A stretch of DNA of 64,000 nucleotides, taken from positions 29,366 through 93,365 of the forward strand of contig CANCRX010000003.1 in the NCBI GenBank assembly GCA_947380655.1, given 5' to 3'. A program made the position numbers and the translations under genes. Positions 25,972-34,893 of this stretch are shown in pieces (the stretch's first letter is position 1; the number at the start of each line of letters is the position of its first letter). The stretch comes from Alcaligenaceae bacterium. GTDB lineage: Bacteria; Pseudomonadota; Gammaproteobacteria; Burkholderiales; Burkholderiaceae_B. The notes below the pieces were generated by a model that had not been told where the DNA came from, made no database searches, and saw only the letters and a list, made by a program, of their open reading frames with translations.

Positions 25972-26963
25972 CCTCAAGACGTCAGATCATCGGACTCGGA
26001 CTTACCGGCATCGCCACCGCGTTGTGCAGCGTCTCACTCAGTCAGGCTCAAACCCAGAATCAAAACTGGCCGGCTAAGCCCATCAAGATTATTGTGCCTT
26101 ATCCGACCGCTGGGGTCAGTGACACAATCGTACGCATGCTAGCAGAGCGTCTCACGGTCGTTCTCGGTCAACCTGTCCTCGTTGAAAACCGCGCAGGAGC
26201 AGGCGGCACACTGGGCATGGACATGGTGGCTCGCGCAGCACCTGATGGCTATACGCTCGGATTTGCAGCGATCAGTCCGCTGACCCTCAATCCACATGTG
26301 ATGAAGGTACCCTACGATGCAATAAAAGACTTTGCACCGATAGGTTCAGCAATGTATTCACCCATTTACTTACTGGCGACACCAAAGTTCGCAGGCAAAA
26401 CATTTGAAGACGTTATCGCGATGAGCCGTGCAAAACCAGGCTCTATCACCGTAGCAACTTCGGGATACGGCACTGTTGGACACATCATGCTGGAGCAGCT
26501 CAATAAAAAAGCTGGCATCACGCTCACGCATATTCCATATAAAGGCGGCGCCCAGATCTCTACTGATGCACTGGGCGGTCAGTTTGATCTGATGTTTGCC
26601 AACCCCTATGCAAATCTGAATGCATTGATTGAGCAGGGAAAATTAAATCCTCTCGCCGTAGGGTCACCGACTCGTCTGGCCAATCTTCCTCAAATGCGTA
26701 CCTTTGGAGAACTCGGGTACGCAGAAGTTAATCTGACCTCACTATTTGGTTTTTTTGCTCCCGGCGCAACGCCCGCGGAGATCATCAACAAACTCAATGC
26801 AGAGATCAATAAAGTGCTCAATGAACCTGAAACTCAGGCACGCGTGAAGAAAACAGAGAACCTGGTGATCACAAGTACGCCTGCTGAGTTTTCCTCAACG
26901 ATTAAACAGGAGTTCGCTGCAAACGCCCGTATCGTCAAGGAAGCAGACATCAGGGCTGAGTAG
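25968..26963 (+). CDS. Bug/TctC-family receptor with Tat-like leader
   Basis: A 331-residue receptor. Its leader starts 'MTSRRQIIGLGLTG', a twin-arginine-like pattern (SRRQIIG), ending near 'LSQAQTQ'; most other Bug proteins here have Sec-type leaders. Ligand loops are 'IKIIVPYPTAGVSDTIVRML', 'VENRAGAGGTLG' and 'HIPYKGGAQISTDALGG'. The ATG overlaps the stop of the M20 amidohydrolase. The 3' end overlaps the convergent dipeptidase gene by 14 nt. Two different receptors flanking one hydrolase suggest either two related ligands or a duplicated uptake route. Tat export of Bug proteins is not something I can confirm; it could also be an ordinary Sec leader. Confidence 0.9.
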   Translation: MTSRRQIIGLGLTGIATALCSVSLSQAQTQNQNWPAKPIKIIVPYPTAGVSDTIVRMLAERLTVVLGQPVLVENRAGAGGTLGMDMVARAAPDGYTLGFAAISPLTLNPHVMKVPYDAIKDFAPIGSAMYSPIYLLATPKFAGKTFEDVIAMSRAKPGSITVATSGYGTVGHIMLEQLNKKAGITLTHIPYKGGAQISTDALGGQFDLMFANPYANLNALIEQGKLNPLAVGSPTRLANLPQMRTFGELGYAEVNLTSLFGFFAPGATPAEIINKLNAEINKVLNEPETQARVKKTENLVITSTPAEFSSTIKQEFAANARIVKEADIRAE

Positions 26964-28371
26964 TTTTTGCAATCCTTGCGCCCTCATCACCCAAATCCCA
27001 CCATAAACCTGCCATTAACTGGAGGGACTCGCGCGCGACTGAGCCAAGCATGTGCTCATTAGGTGCATGTTGTGAGCAGGCCGCATAGGAATGAGGCACC
27101 CATACAGTCGGCAAACCGAGAATTTTTGAAAAAGCATCGTTAGGTAAAGTGCCACCAAGGTTAGGCAAGATATCTACTTCCTTGCCAACGGAGCGTTTAA
27201 TAGAGGCAGCGGCCATTCTGACCCAGGCATTATCAGGATCCAGACGCGTCGCCTCAGCAGCCTCCCCACGGCTCGCAATCACCTCAATATCGGTGTAGCC
27301 ATGCGCATCAAGATGGGCACGGATATGCTCAACAAAGTGCTCGTTGTCACTTCCAACTACGTAACGCAACTGACAATACGCTACAGCATGACCAGGAATA
27401 GCATTAACCGGAGCATCAGGGTTACCGGTTTTGAACGCCAGGGTTTCAAAAGTATTCCAGCCAAAGACCCGCTCAGCTGGCGTCAGGCCAGGTTCCGCCC
27501 AGTCCAGATCAATTTCAGGATCGTTTGGCCCACCGCCCACTTCAATACTTTTCAAAGCATTTTTCACATTTTCAGGCAGTGCGTTAGGCAACAGCTTAGG
27601 AACCAGTATCTTTCCTTTTTCATCACACATCGAAGCCAGAGCATTAGCCAGACGGATGCCGGGATTTCTAAGCAATCCACCCCAGTTCCCGGAGTGATGT
27701 GCGCCATCGCGCAAGGCAATACGCAACTCAAAGTTAAAAGCTCCGCGTGAACCAAGAAACAGTGTTGGGCGTGCAGCAGAGACGCGCGGACCATCAGAAG
27801 CGAGAAAAAGGTCGGCGGCCAATAACTCACCGTGTTGCTCGCACATTTCGCGCAAACCGGGCGACCCCATTTCCTCGCCCATTTCAATCATCAGCTTGAC
27901 GTCGTAACCGAGCTTACCCTGACGCGCAGTGATCACTTGTTCCAAAGCAGCCAGATTGATACTGTGCTGCCCTTTATTGTCAGCAGTGCCACGCCCGTAC
28001 CAGCGATCACCTTGGATGTTGAGCTTCCAGGGCTCGAGCCCCGCATGCCACTGCGGTGCATAGCCACGCACCACATCACCATGACCGTAACTCAGTACAG
28101 TAAATGCTGAACCATGTTCGTGGCGCTGGGCAATCAGGAATGGAGCGCCACCTTCAACGGGATTAGGAATGAGTCGGCACTCAAAATCCAGACTCTTGAG
28201 TATTGGAATCAGTTCATCAGTCAAATAGGCAGTCAAGATTTCAAGCTTGCCTGGCTCCTGACTTTCAGTGGGCATCGCCACGCGACGAGCAAGGGTCGCC
28301 TGGAAAGAACCCTGATCAAAATAGGCGGTTGCGAGGTCGATCGCTTGCTGGCGGCTCATAATAAGACTCAT
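26950..28371 (-). CDS. M20-family metallopeptidase (dipeptidase type)
   Basis: A 473-residue metal-dependent peptidase. The metal site is built from 'VLSYGHGDVVRGYAPQW' (His and Asp), 'WYGRGTADNKGQHSI' (Asp), 'IEMGEEMGSPGLREM' (catalytic Glu-Glu) and C-terminal 'CSQHAPNEHMLG'. The inserted middle domain of about 150 residues is typical of carnosinase/DapE-like exopeptidases. No signal peptide. It is convergent with, and slightly overlaps, the Bug gene, and belongs with the other two amidohydrolases of this island. A second ATG four codons downstream is equally possible as start. Substrate unknown; a dipeptide or N-acyl peptide is likely. Confidence 0.9.
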   Translation of the reverse strand: MSLIMSRQQAIDLATAYFDQGSFQATLARRVAMPTESQEPGKLEILTAYLTDELIPILKSLDFECRLIPNPVEGGAPFLIAQRHEHGSAFTVLSYGHGDVVRGYAPQWHAGLEPWKLNIQGDRWYGRGTADNKGQHSINLAALEQVITARQGKLGYDVKLMIEMGEEMGSPGLREMCEQHGELLAADLFLASDGPRVSAARPTLFLGSRGAFNFELRIALRDGAHHSGNWGGLLRNPGIRLANALASMCDEKGKILVPKLLPNALPENVKNALKSIEVGGGPNDPEIDLDWAEPGLTPAERVFGWNTFETLAFKTGNPDAPVNAIPGHAVAYCQLRYVVGSDNEHFVEHIRAHLDAHGYTDIEVIASRGEAAEATRLDPDNAWVRMAAASIKRSVGKEVDILPNLGGTLPNDAFSKILGLPTVWVPHSYAACSQHAPNEHMLGSVARESLQLMAGLWWDLGDEGARIAKTTQP

Positions 28372-28453
28372 TGGCTAGTTTCAAGATGTCAAAAGCTTAA
28401 GCCAATGACACTCCGAACACAAACAGAATCATTACCCAGAGACAGAAATTTAA

Positions 28454-29470
28454 TTATTTGACAATAATCTGATCAAACACCCCACCATCGCTGAAGTGTT
28501 TTTTCTGCACTTGCTGCCAGTCACCAAAAACCTCTGCGATTGAAACAAAATTCAATTTAGAAAAATTTGCAGCATATTTGGCGGCTGCTTTTGGATCAAT
28601 TGGACGGTAATAATGTTTTCCAGCGATCTCCTGACCCTCAGGGGAATACAAATATTCCAGATAGGCAGTCGCTACTTTTCTCGTGCCCTTTTTATCAACA
28701 ACTTTGTCTACCACTGCAACAGGGGGTTCTGCCAGAATAGAAATGGATGGGGTGACCAAGTCAAACTTATCTGGACCTAATTCTTTCAATGCAAGATAAG
28801 CCTCATTTTCCCAAGCAAGCAACACATCACCAATGCCTCGTTCCGCAAAAGAAGTCGTGGCACCTCGGGCTCCCGAGTCAAGTACTTTAACGTTTGCATA
28901 CAACGCTCTGACAAAATCTTTAGCTGTTGCGTCATTTCCGCCCGGTTGTTTAAGTGCATAGGCCCAGGCAGCCAGATAGTTCCACCGCGCCCCCCCTGAA
29001 GTTTTTGGATTCGGCGTCACCACAGCAATACCAGGCTTGACCAGATCATTCCAATCAACAATCTTTTTTGGATTGCCCTTGCGCACCAGAAAAACGATTG
29101 TCGATGTGTAAGGTGAAGATTGATTAGGTAGCTTTTTCTGCCAGTCACTAGAGATCAGATTGAATCGAGCCAAAGCATCAATGTCATAGGCCAGCGCCAA
29201 CGTCACCACATCGGCATCCAGCCCGTCGATTACTGATCGTGCCTGTTTACCTGAACCACCATGGGACTGTCTGAGCGACAAGGTTTCGCCTGCAGTTTCT
29301 TTCCAGTGTTTAGCAAACGCTTTGTTGAAATCCTGATACAGCTCACGAGTAGGATCGTAGGATACGTTCAGAAGCGCAGTCTGCGAAAAAGCGTTGAATA
29401 CAAAAGCAAAGGTTAAAAATAACGTACCGAAAAGTGTAAATAAATTCAAGCGTACCAGATTCATCTTCAT
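28454..29470 (-). CDS. Periplasmic sulfate-binding protein (Sbp/CysP family)
   Basis: A 338-residue binding protein with a hydrophobic leader ending 'FVFNAFSQTA'. Mature sequence begins 'LLNVSYDPTRELYQDFN' and has 'QSHGGSGKQARSVIDGL' and 'PKTSGGARWNYLAAWAY', the oxyanion-binding segments of the Sbp/CysP group. It presents sulfate or thiosulfate to a CysTWA ABC permease, which is not in the window. It lies about 110 nt after cysN on the same strand and is the natural uptake partner of the assimilation genes. The ATG at 29470 has AGGA 6 nt upstream; a second ATG two codons later is possible. Whether sulfate or thiosulfate is preferred cannot be told. Confidence 0.92.
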   Translation of the reverse strand: MKMNLVRLNLFTLFGTLFLTFAFVFNAFSQTALLNVSYDPTRELYQDFNKAFAKHWKETAGETLSLRQSHGGSGKQARSVIDGLDADVVTLALAYDIDALARFNLISSDWQKKLPNQSSPYTSTIVFLVRKGNPKKIVDWNDLVKPGIAVVTPNPKTSGGARWNYLAAWAYALKQPGGNDATAKDFVRALYANVKVLDSGARGATTSFAERGIGDVLLAWENEAYLALKELGPDKFDLVTPSISILAEPPVAVVDKVVDKKGTRKVATAYLEYLYSPEGQEIAGKHYYRPIDPKAAAKYAANFSKLNFVSIAEVFGDWQQVQKKHFSDGGVFDQIIVK

Positions 29471-29584
29471 GATATTTCCTGCAAATTAAACATGTATCCA
29501 ATCTACAGAGAGATCGTCATCAATCAAACGAAATAGAAGTACTTAGCTCATGCACCAAGCGGTTAAATACTTATTACTTTTTTA

Positions 29585-30958
29585 TCAGGCAATTACTTGA
29601 CGGATCATCCCGGCGGCAACCGTATGCTTGGTCGCATCATCAATCAACACAAAAGAACCCGTCGCGACAGACTCGTCATATAAATCAGCAGCGATTGGCT
29701 TCTGTAACGCCAGGTGAATACGACCGATTTCATTTGTCCTGATTGTCGAGGCGCCATAGCCCTGCGACAAGGTGTGTATATCAAGCACCTGCTCGATATT
29801 TTTGACCTTTGCAAATACAGTTTGTGTCGTGTGTTGAAGCAAATATTTTCGCGACAAAGATAATGACTCTGCATCCAGCCAACATACGTCTGCCTGGAGT
29901 GATTTAGCCAAGACCGGCTGATCATTTGTTGATTCATCCGAAACAATCAAATCGCCACGGGAGACATCTACATCATCTGTTAAGCGAATCATCACAGCCT
30001 GACCCAGTACCGCTTTTTCAACACCAGAATCGGTTAAATCCGCAACGCGATCATTTGCCACCTGAATTTCAGCGACAGTTGAAATCTGGCCACCAGGCAA
30101 TATTTTTACTTTTTGCCCTAATCTTATTTGTCCTGACTCGACCTGTCCCAGGTAGCCACGAAAATCTTCGGCGGCACTGCCGTCCTGCCTGGCAACAAAT
30201 TGGACAGGAACACGCAACGACTGTAGGCGAGCGCCGTGACGAATCTCTACGGACTCAAGCCACTGGAGCAGGCTAGGCCCAGCGTACCAGGGCGTCGCAT
30301 CGCTCAACTCAACAACATTATCGCCTTGTAATGCAGAGACGGGGATCGTCACAGGCTCAGGCAATCCAATGGTGCGCGCTAACGCTTCTACCGAGAAACG
30401 AATTTTATTAAAAACACCCTCATCAAAACCAAGTAAATCCATCTTGTTTATAGCGAATACCACGTGCTGCAAGCCCAACAAACGCACAATCGAAGCATGT
30501 CGTTTTGTCTGTGCAAGTAATCCAGCCGGCTCAACCGTTAAATCAACGCGTGTTGCGTCTACCAAAACAACTGCCACATCAGCCTGAGAAGCTCCCGTAA
30601 CCAGATTGCGTGTGTATTGTTCATGTCCAGGTGCATCGGCCACGATAAACTTACGTTTAGTCGTTGCAAAATATCGGTAGGCGACATCAATGGTGATGCC
30701 TTGTTCACGCTCGGCCTCCAGACCGTCAGTCAGCAGTGCCAGATCGACCTGGGCATCATTTGCTTTAACGCGTGCATGTCGTGTTTTTGATAAGGCCAGC
30801 AATTGATCAGCCAGGACCGCTTTACTGTCATAGAGCAAACGACCAATCAGCGTGCTTTTTCCATCATCTACGCTACCCGCTGTGATGAAACGCACCACAC
30901 CCAGTGAATCACCATTGATCTGGCTCTTCATATCTACTGATACCTGGTTCTGACTCAT
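29585..30958 (-). CDS. cysN: Sulfate adenylyltransferase subunit 1 (GTPase)
   Basis: A 457-residue GTPase of the translation-factor type that drives APS synthesis with CysD. The P-loop 'GSVDDGKSTLIGRLLYDSK' is near residue 28, switch II is 'DAPGHEQYTRNLVTGAS' and the guanine motif is 'AINKMDLLG'. It ends after the beta-barrel domains, so there is no fused APS kinase (CysC) as in NodQ. The start codon shares one base with the stop of the upstream cysH-cysD gene (TGATG), so the two are translationally coupled. The missing kinase agrees with an APS-reducing rather than PAPS-reducing route. Confidence 0.95.
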   Translation of the reverse strand: MSQNQVSVDMKSQINGDSLGVVRFITAGSVDDGKSTLIGRLLYDSKAVLADQLLALSKTRHARVKANDAQVDLALLTDGLEAEREQGITIDVAYRYFATTKRKFIVADAPGHEQYTRNLVTGASQADVAVVLVDATRVDLTVEPAGLLAQTKRHASIVRLLGLQHVVFAINKMDLLGFDEGVFNKIRFSVEALARTIGLPEPVTIPVSALQGDNVVELSDATPWYAGPSLLQWLESVEIRHGARLQSLRVPVQFVARQDGSAAEDFRGYLGQVESGQIRLGQKVKILPGGQISTVAEIQVANDRVADLTDSGVEKAVLGQAVMIRLTDDVDVSRGDLIVSDESTNDQPVLAKSLQADVCWLDAESLSLSRKYLLQHTTQTVFAKVKNIEQVLDIHTLSQGYGASTIRTNEIGRIHLALQKPIAADLYDESVATGSFVLIDDATKHTVAAGMIRQVIA

Positions 30959-32670
30959 CAGAAATATCCTTCCTTTTTACGACGTTCCATCGATGCCTCG
31001 CTTGTCTGATCGTCCATGCGGGTCGCACCACGCTCAGTGATTTCCGACAAGGCTGTTTCGTGAATAATATCTTCGGGTGTTGCGGCAGTGCTCGCGACAG
31101 GACATGTGCAACTAATATCGCCTACCGTCCTGAACCGAACGTCCAAGTACTCACTGAAATCACTATCGGCCTTAGGAGTGATGGGAGTTACAGGTACCAG
31201 CAATCCGTTTTTCTGAACGACTTCGCGTTTATGCGTGTAATAAATACTGGGTAAATCGAGCCTTTCGCGAGCGATGTATTGCCAGATATCGAGTTCAGTC
31301 CAATTTGAAATAGGAAACACACGCATGTGCTCACCCGCCGAGATCCGTGCGTTATATAGACGCCAAAGCTCAGGGCGTTGTGCTTTAGGATCCCATTGTC
31401 CAAACTCGTCACGGAATGAAAAAATACGCTCTTTCGCACGCGCCTTTTCTTCGTCTCGACGAGCCCCCCCCATCAAGGCATCAAACCCGAACTCTGCAAT
31501 TGTTTCAAGCAAAGTCGTCGCTTGCGCCGCATTGCGAGAGTCGGTCTCTTTACGCAGCTTGACTGTACCTTTCCGAATGGATTCTTCGACATGTCCTACG
31601 ATTAGTTTTGAACCCGTTCTGGCAACGATATCATCTCGAAACTGGATCACTTCCGCATAGTTGTGACCCGTATCAATATGTACAAGTGGAAAGGGGAGTT
31701 TGATATCTCTCGCACCGAATCTAAAGGCTTTACGGGCGAGATGGAACATTACGATCGAGTCTTTTCCACCGGAAAAAAGCATCGCAGGATTTTCACACTG
31801 CCCGATCACCTCGCGAATGATATAAATAGACTCCGCTTCAAGCCAATCCAGATAATCATTTTTAATCACAGCTGGATTTTTTGACTGACTCGAAACTTTT
31901 TTAATGACTTCGGCAGCTTCTTGCTCAATGGTGGATGTCACATGCAATCCACACTCTTTACTTTCGCTTTGCAACCACCACCAACGGCCAGCACGCACGT
32001 CCTCATTTTCACGAATCGCACGTGTGCAAGGCTCGCAGCCAATGCTCGCATAACCTTGAGTATGCAAGGCATGGACGGGGACGTTACGTGTCTGGACATA
32101 CGACCAAATTTCATTTTGCGTCCAGTCGAACAAAGGATTAAATTTAGCAATTCCCCGGGCGCTGTCAAACTCCTGAAATGATAATTCCCCACGTGTCACG
32201 GCCTGCTCTTTACGTTGCCCCGTGAGCCAGGCATCAGCGCCCTCAAGCATCCTGTTCAGTGGTTCAACTTTCCGGACGTTGCAACACGCTTTTTTTGCAT
32301 CTTGAGAATCATAAAAACCATTTACTCCAAATTGATTTACATATTGAGTGATGGCATTTACATCCGGATGTGCAGCTTCAATTCTGATTTGATAATGCGA
32401 TTCAGTCCGCTTGATCATCTCGAGCGTTTCAGCATGTAATCGTCCCGTCTTGAGCGTAAAAATTGTGATCGGCAGGTGATTGGACACGATCGCATCTGTG
32501 AGCACCATATCTTCAACCGCAAGGCTGGTAGCAAATCGAACATTTTTTTTGCTTTGCGTAATCCGCTCAAGTCGTTGACGCAGAATATCAATTTTCTTGT
32601 CTAGCTCAGCATGATTTACCTGCGTTGCAGGAATTTTCCATAACTGAATTTTTTGCTCAATCATCTTCAT
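30958..32670 (-). CDS. APS reductase - sulfate adenylyltransferase subunit 2 fusion (CysH-CysD)
   Basis: One uninterrupted 570-residue reading frame joining two enzymes. Residues 1-243 are an assimilatory APS reductase: PP-loop-like 'FATSLAVEDM' at 47-56, Cys129-Cys130 and Cys212/Cys215 for the 4Fe-4S cluster of the APS-type enzyme, and the C-terminal catalytic 'KECGLH' with Cys240. A 28-residue linker (about 244-271) leads into CysD: 'DYLDWLEAESIYIIREV', the PP-loop 'SGGKDS' at 300-305, and the standard end 'ASMERRKKEGYF'. CysD makes APS with CysN; CysH reduces it to sulfite, so the fusion places successive active sites on one chain. These are usually separate genes. The third codon ATG (32664) is an alternative start. 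Confidence 0.93.
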   Translation of the reverse strand: MKMIEQKIQLWKIPATQVNHAELDKKIDILRQRLERITQSKKNVRFATSLAVEDMVLTDAIVSNHLPITIFTLKTGRLHAETLEMIKRTESHYQIRIEAAHPDVNAITQYVNQFGVNGFYDSQDAKKACCNVRKVEPLNRMLEGADAWLTGQRKEQAVTRGELSFQEFDSARGIAKFNPLFDWTQNEIWSYVQTRNVPVHALHTQGYASIGCEPCTRAIRENEDVRAGRWWWLQSESKECGLHVTSTIEQEAAEVIKKVSSQSKNPAVIKNDYLDWLEAESIYIIREVIGQCENPAMLFSGGKDSIVMFHLARKAFRFGARDIKLPFPLVHIDTGHNYAEVIQFRDDIVARTGSKLIVGHVEESIRKGTVKLRKETDSRNAAQATTLLETIAEFGFDALMGGARRDEEKARAKERIFSFRDEFGQWDPKAQRPELWRLYNARISAGEHMRVFPISNWTELDIWQYIARERLDLPSIYYTHKREVVQKNGLLVPVTPITPKADSDFSEYLDVRFRTVGDISCTCPVASTAATPEDIIHETALSEITERGATRMDDQTSEASMERRKKEGYF

Positions 32671-32705
32671 CTCTTTTGCATTGCCGTGTACGAATGCAGC
32701 TAACT

Positions 32706-32728
32706 GTTTCGTCGCAAAGCAACGAAAC
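32706..32728 (-). promoter_or_regulatory. Inverted repeat in the leader of the cysH-cysD gene
   Basis: GTTTCGTCGC (32706-32715) and GCAACGAAAC (32719-32728) form a ten-base stem with one mismatch around an AAA loop, 35 nt before the start codon of the fusion gene. It lacks a T-run, so termination is unlikely. It could be an operator or a short leader hairpin. It does not match any sulfur-related riboswitch I know. The rest of the 213-nt space holds AT-rich sequence without a promoter I can place firmly. Confidence 0.4.
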
Positions 32729-32883
32729 CGAACTAAGTTTCAAGATGATGATGCTAAGGGGTTACGCACCCGATACGAACAACAAAGAATTTATATCGTT
32801 ATTTACTGAGAGGTTATTAGCTCACTATTTTTATTCATAAGTAGCACAGTGATCACTACAACTGAAGAATAATTTCTATTTGA

Positions 32884-33444
32884 TCAGTGATAAATGATAG
32901 ATTGCTTTTCACCGGCTGACTGATTATCCGCGGGCATATCAACCGAAGTATCGATTGGGGTAAGACCTGAAAACCACTGCGCTTTAATCGCCAGTCCAGA
33001 AAGTAACTGATGAATACCCATAGCAAGTTTTTTGGGCATATTCAAATTCAAAGGTTCTGCGTCCTGCACAAAAAACTTAAAAGTCAGACTTTCCTGACCT
33101 CGATTACAGGCAGCATTAATGACTAATTCTGACGACTTGCCTGACGGCAAAATATTACCTTCAGGATTGCGCTCTTGAAATGGAGTGCTCAGATCCATAT
33201 CGGCCAACGGCTGCTGGAATTCTTTCGCTTTTGAACTTGGATCTGACTGAGACTGTATCAAAGGCGACAAAGCCGTATCGACCGGAGCGGCGAGCCCAAG
33301 AAAAGCATTCAGATTTTCAAACATAAAACGACAAATACGCCGTGTGAGCAAAAAAGAAACATGTTTGTCCGCCCCCAGATTGATACGAATAATCATCCGG
33401 TCTTCATGTTCGAGATAACTCAACTGAATTTGAGTAATTTCCAT
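32884..33444 (-). CDS. Conserved hypothetical protein
   Basis: A 186-residue protein with no recognised catalytic motif. The N-terminal 50 residues ('EHEDRMIIRINLGADKHV', 'LLTRRICRFMFENL') resemble a small family seen near biosynthetic genes in Burkholderiales, in which a beta-rich N-terminus and a C-terminal strand-helix segment are joined by a variable, polar linker; here the linker spans about residues 55-105 and is rich in Ser, Pro and Gln. No signal peptide or membrane segment. It lies upstream of the sulfate genes on the same strand with a 213-nt gap, and divergent from the thioesterase gene. Function unknown. Confidence 0.65.
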   Translation of the reverse strand: MEITQIQLSYLEHEDRMIIRINLGADKHVSFLLTRRICRFMFENLNAFLGLAAPVDTALSPLIQSQSDPSSKAKEFQQPLADMDLSTPFQERNPEGNILPSGKSSELVINAACNRGQESLTFKFFVQDAEPLNLNMPKKLAMGIHQLLSGLAIKAQWFSGLTPIDTSVDMPADNQSAGEKQSIIYH

Positions 33445-33558
33445 ATTTTTTGAATACGCAGAGAATTTGGCGTAAATTTAATTGGGCTAAGGCTTCATAA
33501 TAGTGGAAAGTGATTCTTCAAACGATCTAAAACAGCATAATCAATAAATAATCAGAAC

Positions 33559-34035
33559 ATGACAACCTCAACAACCCCAGCGACTTCAACAGCAAACAAC
33601 AGGCAGCCCTGGTTAAAAAAGGACTTCGTTTTCTTTGAAATGATTACCTTACGATGGGCGGATAACGATGCGTATGGGCATATCAACAATGCTCATTACT
33701 ACTCTTTTTTTGATACCGCTGTTGATGGGTATTTATTGACGAACGATTTGCGCAAACTCATCAGCGGAGAGCTACAAACGCTTGTTGTCGCCTCCGAGTG
33801 TCGCTACCACAGCCAGGTATCTTCTCCAGGCACGATTCAGGTTGGTGTACGTGTAGGAAAAATGGGCAATAGCTCCGTGACCTATGAAGTGGCCGTCTTC
33901 ACAAATGACTCTGATATGGCAGCGGCCCAAGGCTTATTTGTTCATGTTTGTGTCAATCGTGAATCCCAACGTCCGGCCACGCTGCCGCAAAGTTTTCGTG
34001 ACGCGATCACAACACTCCAACCCACTCTGCTATAG
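33559..34035 (+). CDS. Acyl-CoA thioesterase, 4HBT hotdog family
   Basis: A 158-residue hotdog-fold protein. The diagnostic segment is 'LRWADNDAYGHINNAHYYSF' near residue 36, with the catalytic Asp followed by the H-N-N pattern of 4-hydroxybenzoyl-CoA/YbgC-type thioesterases. It hydrolyses acyl-CoA esters to free acids. The N-terminal 20 residues are Thr/Ala-rich and probably disordered. The ATG at 33559 lacks a strong ribosome site. It stands alone upstream of a bicupin-like gene in the same direction (about 80 nt gap); nearby CoA-ester enzymes (36-38 kb) suggest a role in clearing dead-end thioesters. Confidence 0.87.
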   Translation: MTTSTTPATSTANNRQPWLKKDFVFFEMITLRWADNDAYGHINNAHYYSFFDTAVDGYLLTNDLRKLISGELQTLVVASECRYHSQVSSPGTIQVGVRVGKMGNSSVTYEVAVFTNDSDMAAAQGLFVHVCVNRESQRPATLPQSFRDAITTLQPTLL

Positions 34036-34113
34036 ATCCATCGACATAGGCTCAGCCTGTCAGTAAGATCAGAAAATTAAATAAAAATAAATACTCTTCA
34101 AGGATTGTCCGAC

Positions 34114-34893
34114 ATGCTGTCCTTCGCTACAAAAGAACACGGCCTCGCGAATAAAAATTTTTATAAAGTTCCAAATGGTCCGGATAGTTATGTTTCCTCT
34201 TGCATTGGGATCAACGCGGTAGAGCGCAAAGTAAAAGGTCTTCCAGGTCGAAACCCGGAGGCATTTCCTCCTCCGATTGAACCTATCGCCTTCCTGGTCG
34301 AACAGGCTGCAAATAGCCGTCTGCCTGGTCACTATCACCAGGCGGATCAGTTTCAAGTCTTTGTTTCCGGTGAAGGTAGTTTTGGAATCAAACCCATCAC
34401 AGGTATGACGGTGCATTATGCGATGGCATTCACACCCTATGCACCCATCCACGCGACGACCTCACCGATTGAGTACTACACGCTTCGTAATGGCTGGGAT
34501 CCAGGCGCACAATGGATGCCCGAAAAAAAAGCCGGCATCATGTCCCGCGAGCATCCCTATCGTCATGGTCTGGGACTCGTACCAGCACTGGTCGGTGAAA
34601 AGGACGGTCCTACACACATCCAAGGCCTGGCTGAACAAAATATTATTCCGTTTGAACCAGATGGTTTAGGTGCGACCCTCTATCAAACGACTAGCGCAGT
34701 AACAATCACAGGCCCAAGTCCGGAAACAGGCCGTGGTCAATACTGGCTAGTCTTGAAAGGACAATGCTCAATCAACGAACACAAGGCGAGTACACGTTCC
34801 ATGGCCTTTGTGACCCCAGACGAAGCTGCACCCACAATTACTGCGGGTGCAGAGGGTGTTTCAATTTTGATGTTGCAGTTTCCGAAACGTTAA
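34114..34893 (+). CDS. Bicupin-like hypothetical protein
   Basis: A 259-residue protein of unknown function with signs of two cupin-like halves. The first has 'LPGHYHQADQFQVFVSGEG' near residue 70, a typical cupin motif 1 with two His. The second, near residue 210, has 'GQYWLVLKGQCSINEHKAS', similar in strand pattern but lacking the His pair, so only the first may bind metal. No signal peptide. The ATG at 34114 has AAGGA 9 nt upstream; a TTG three codons earlier would overlap that site. Its stop overlaps the end of the convergent oxidoreductase gene by 3-4 nt. It could be a dioxygenase or isomerase, but this is not shown. Confidence 0.65.
   Translation: MLSFATKEHGLANKNFYKVPNGPDSYVSSCIGINAVERKVKGLPGRNPEAFPPPIEPIAFLVEQAANSRLPGHYHQADQFQVFVSGEGSFGIKPITGMTVHYAMAFTPYAPIHATTSPIEYYTLRNGWDPGAQWMPEKKAGIMSREHPYRHGLGLVPALVGEKDGPTHIQGLAEQNIIPFEPDGLGATLYQTTSAVTITGPSPETGRGQYWLVLKGQCSINEHKASTRSMAFVTPDEAAPTITAGAEGVSILMLQFPKR

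Noticed and set aside
29505..29575. Possible terminator after cysN
   Set aside because: Only an imperfect AT-rich stem with a large loop could be drawn, and there is no T-run; not convincing.
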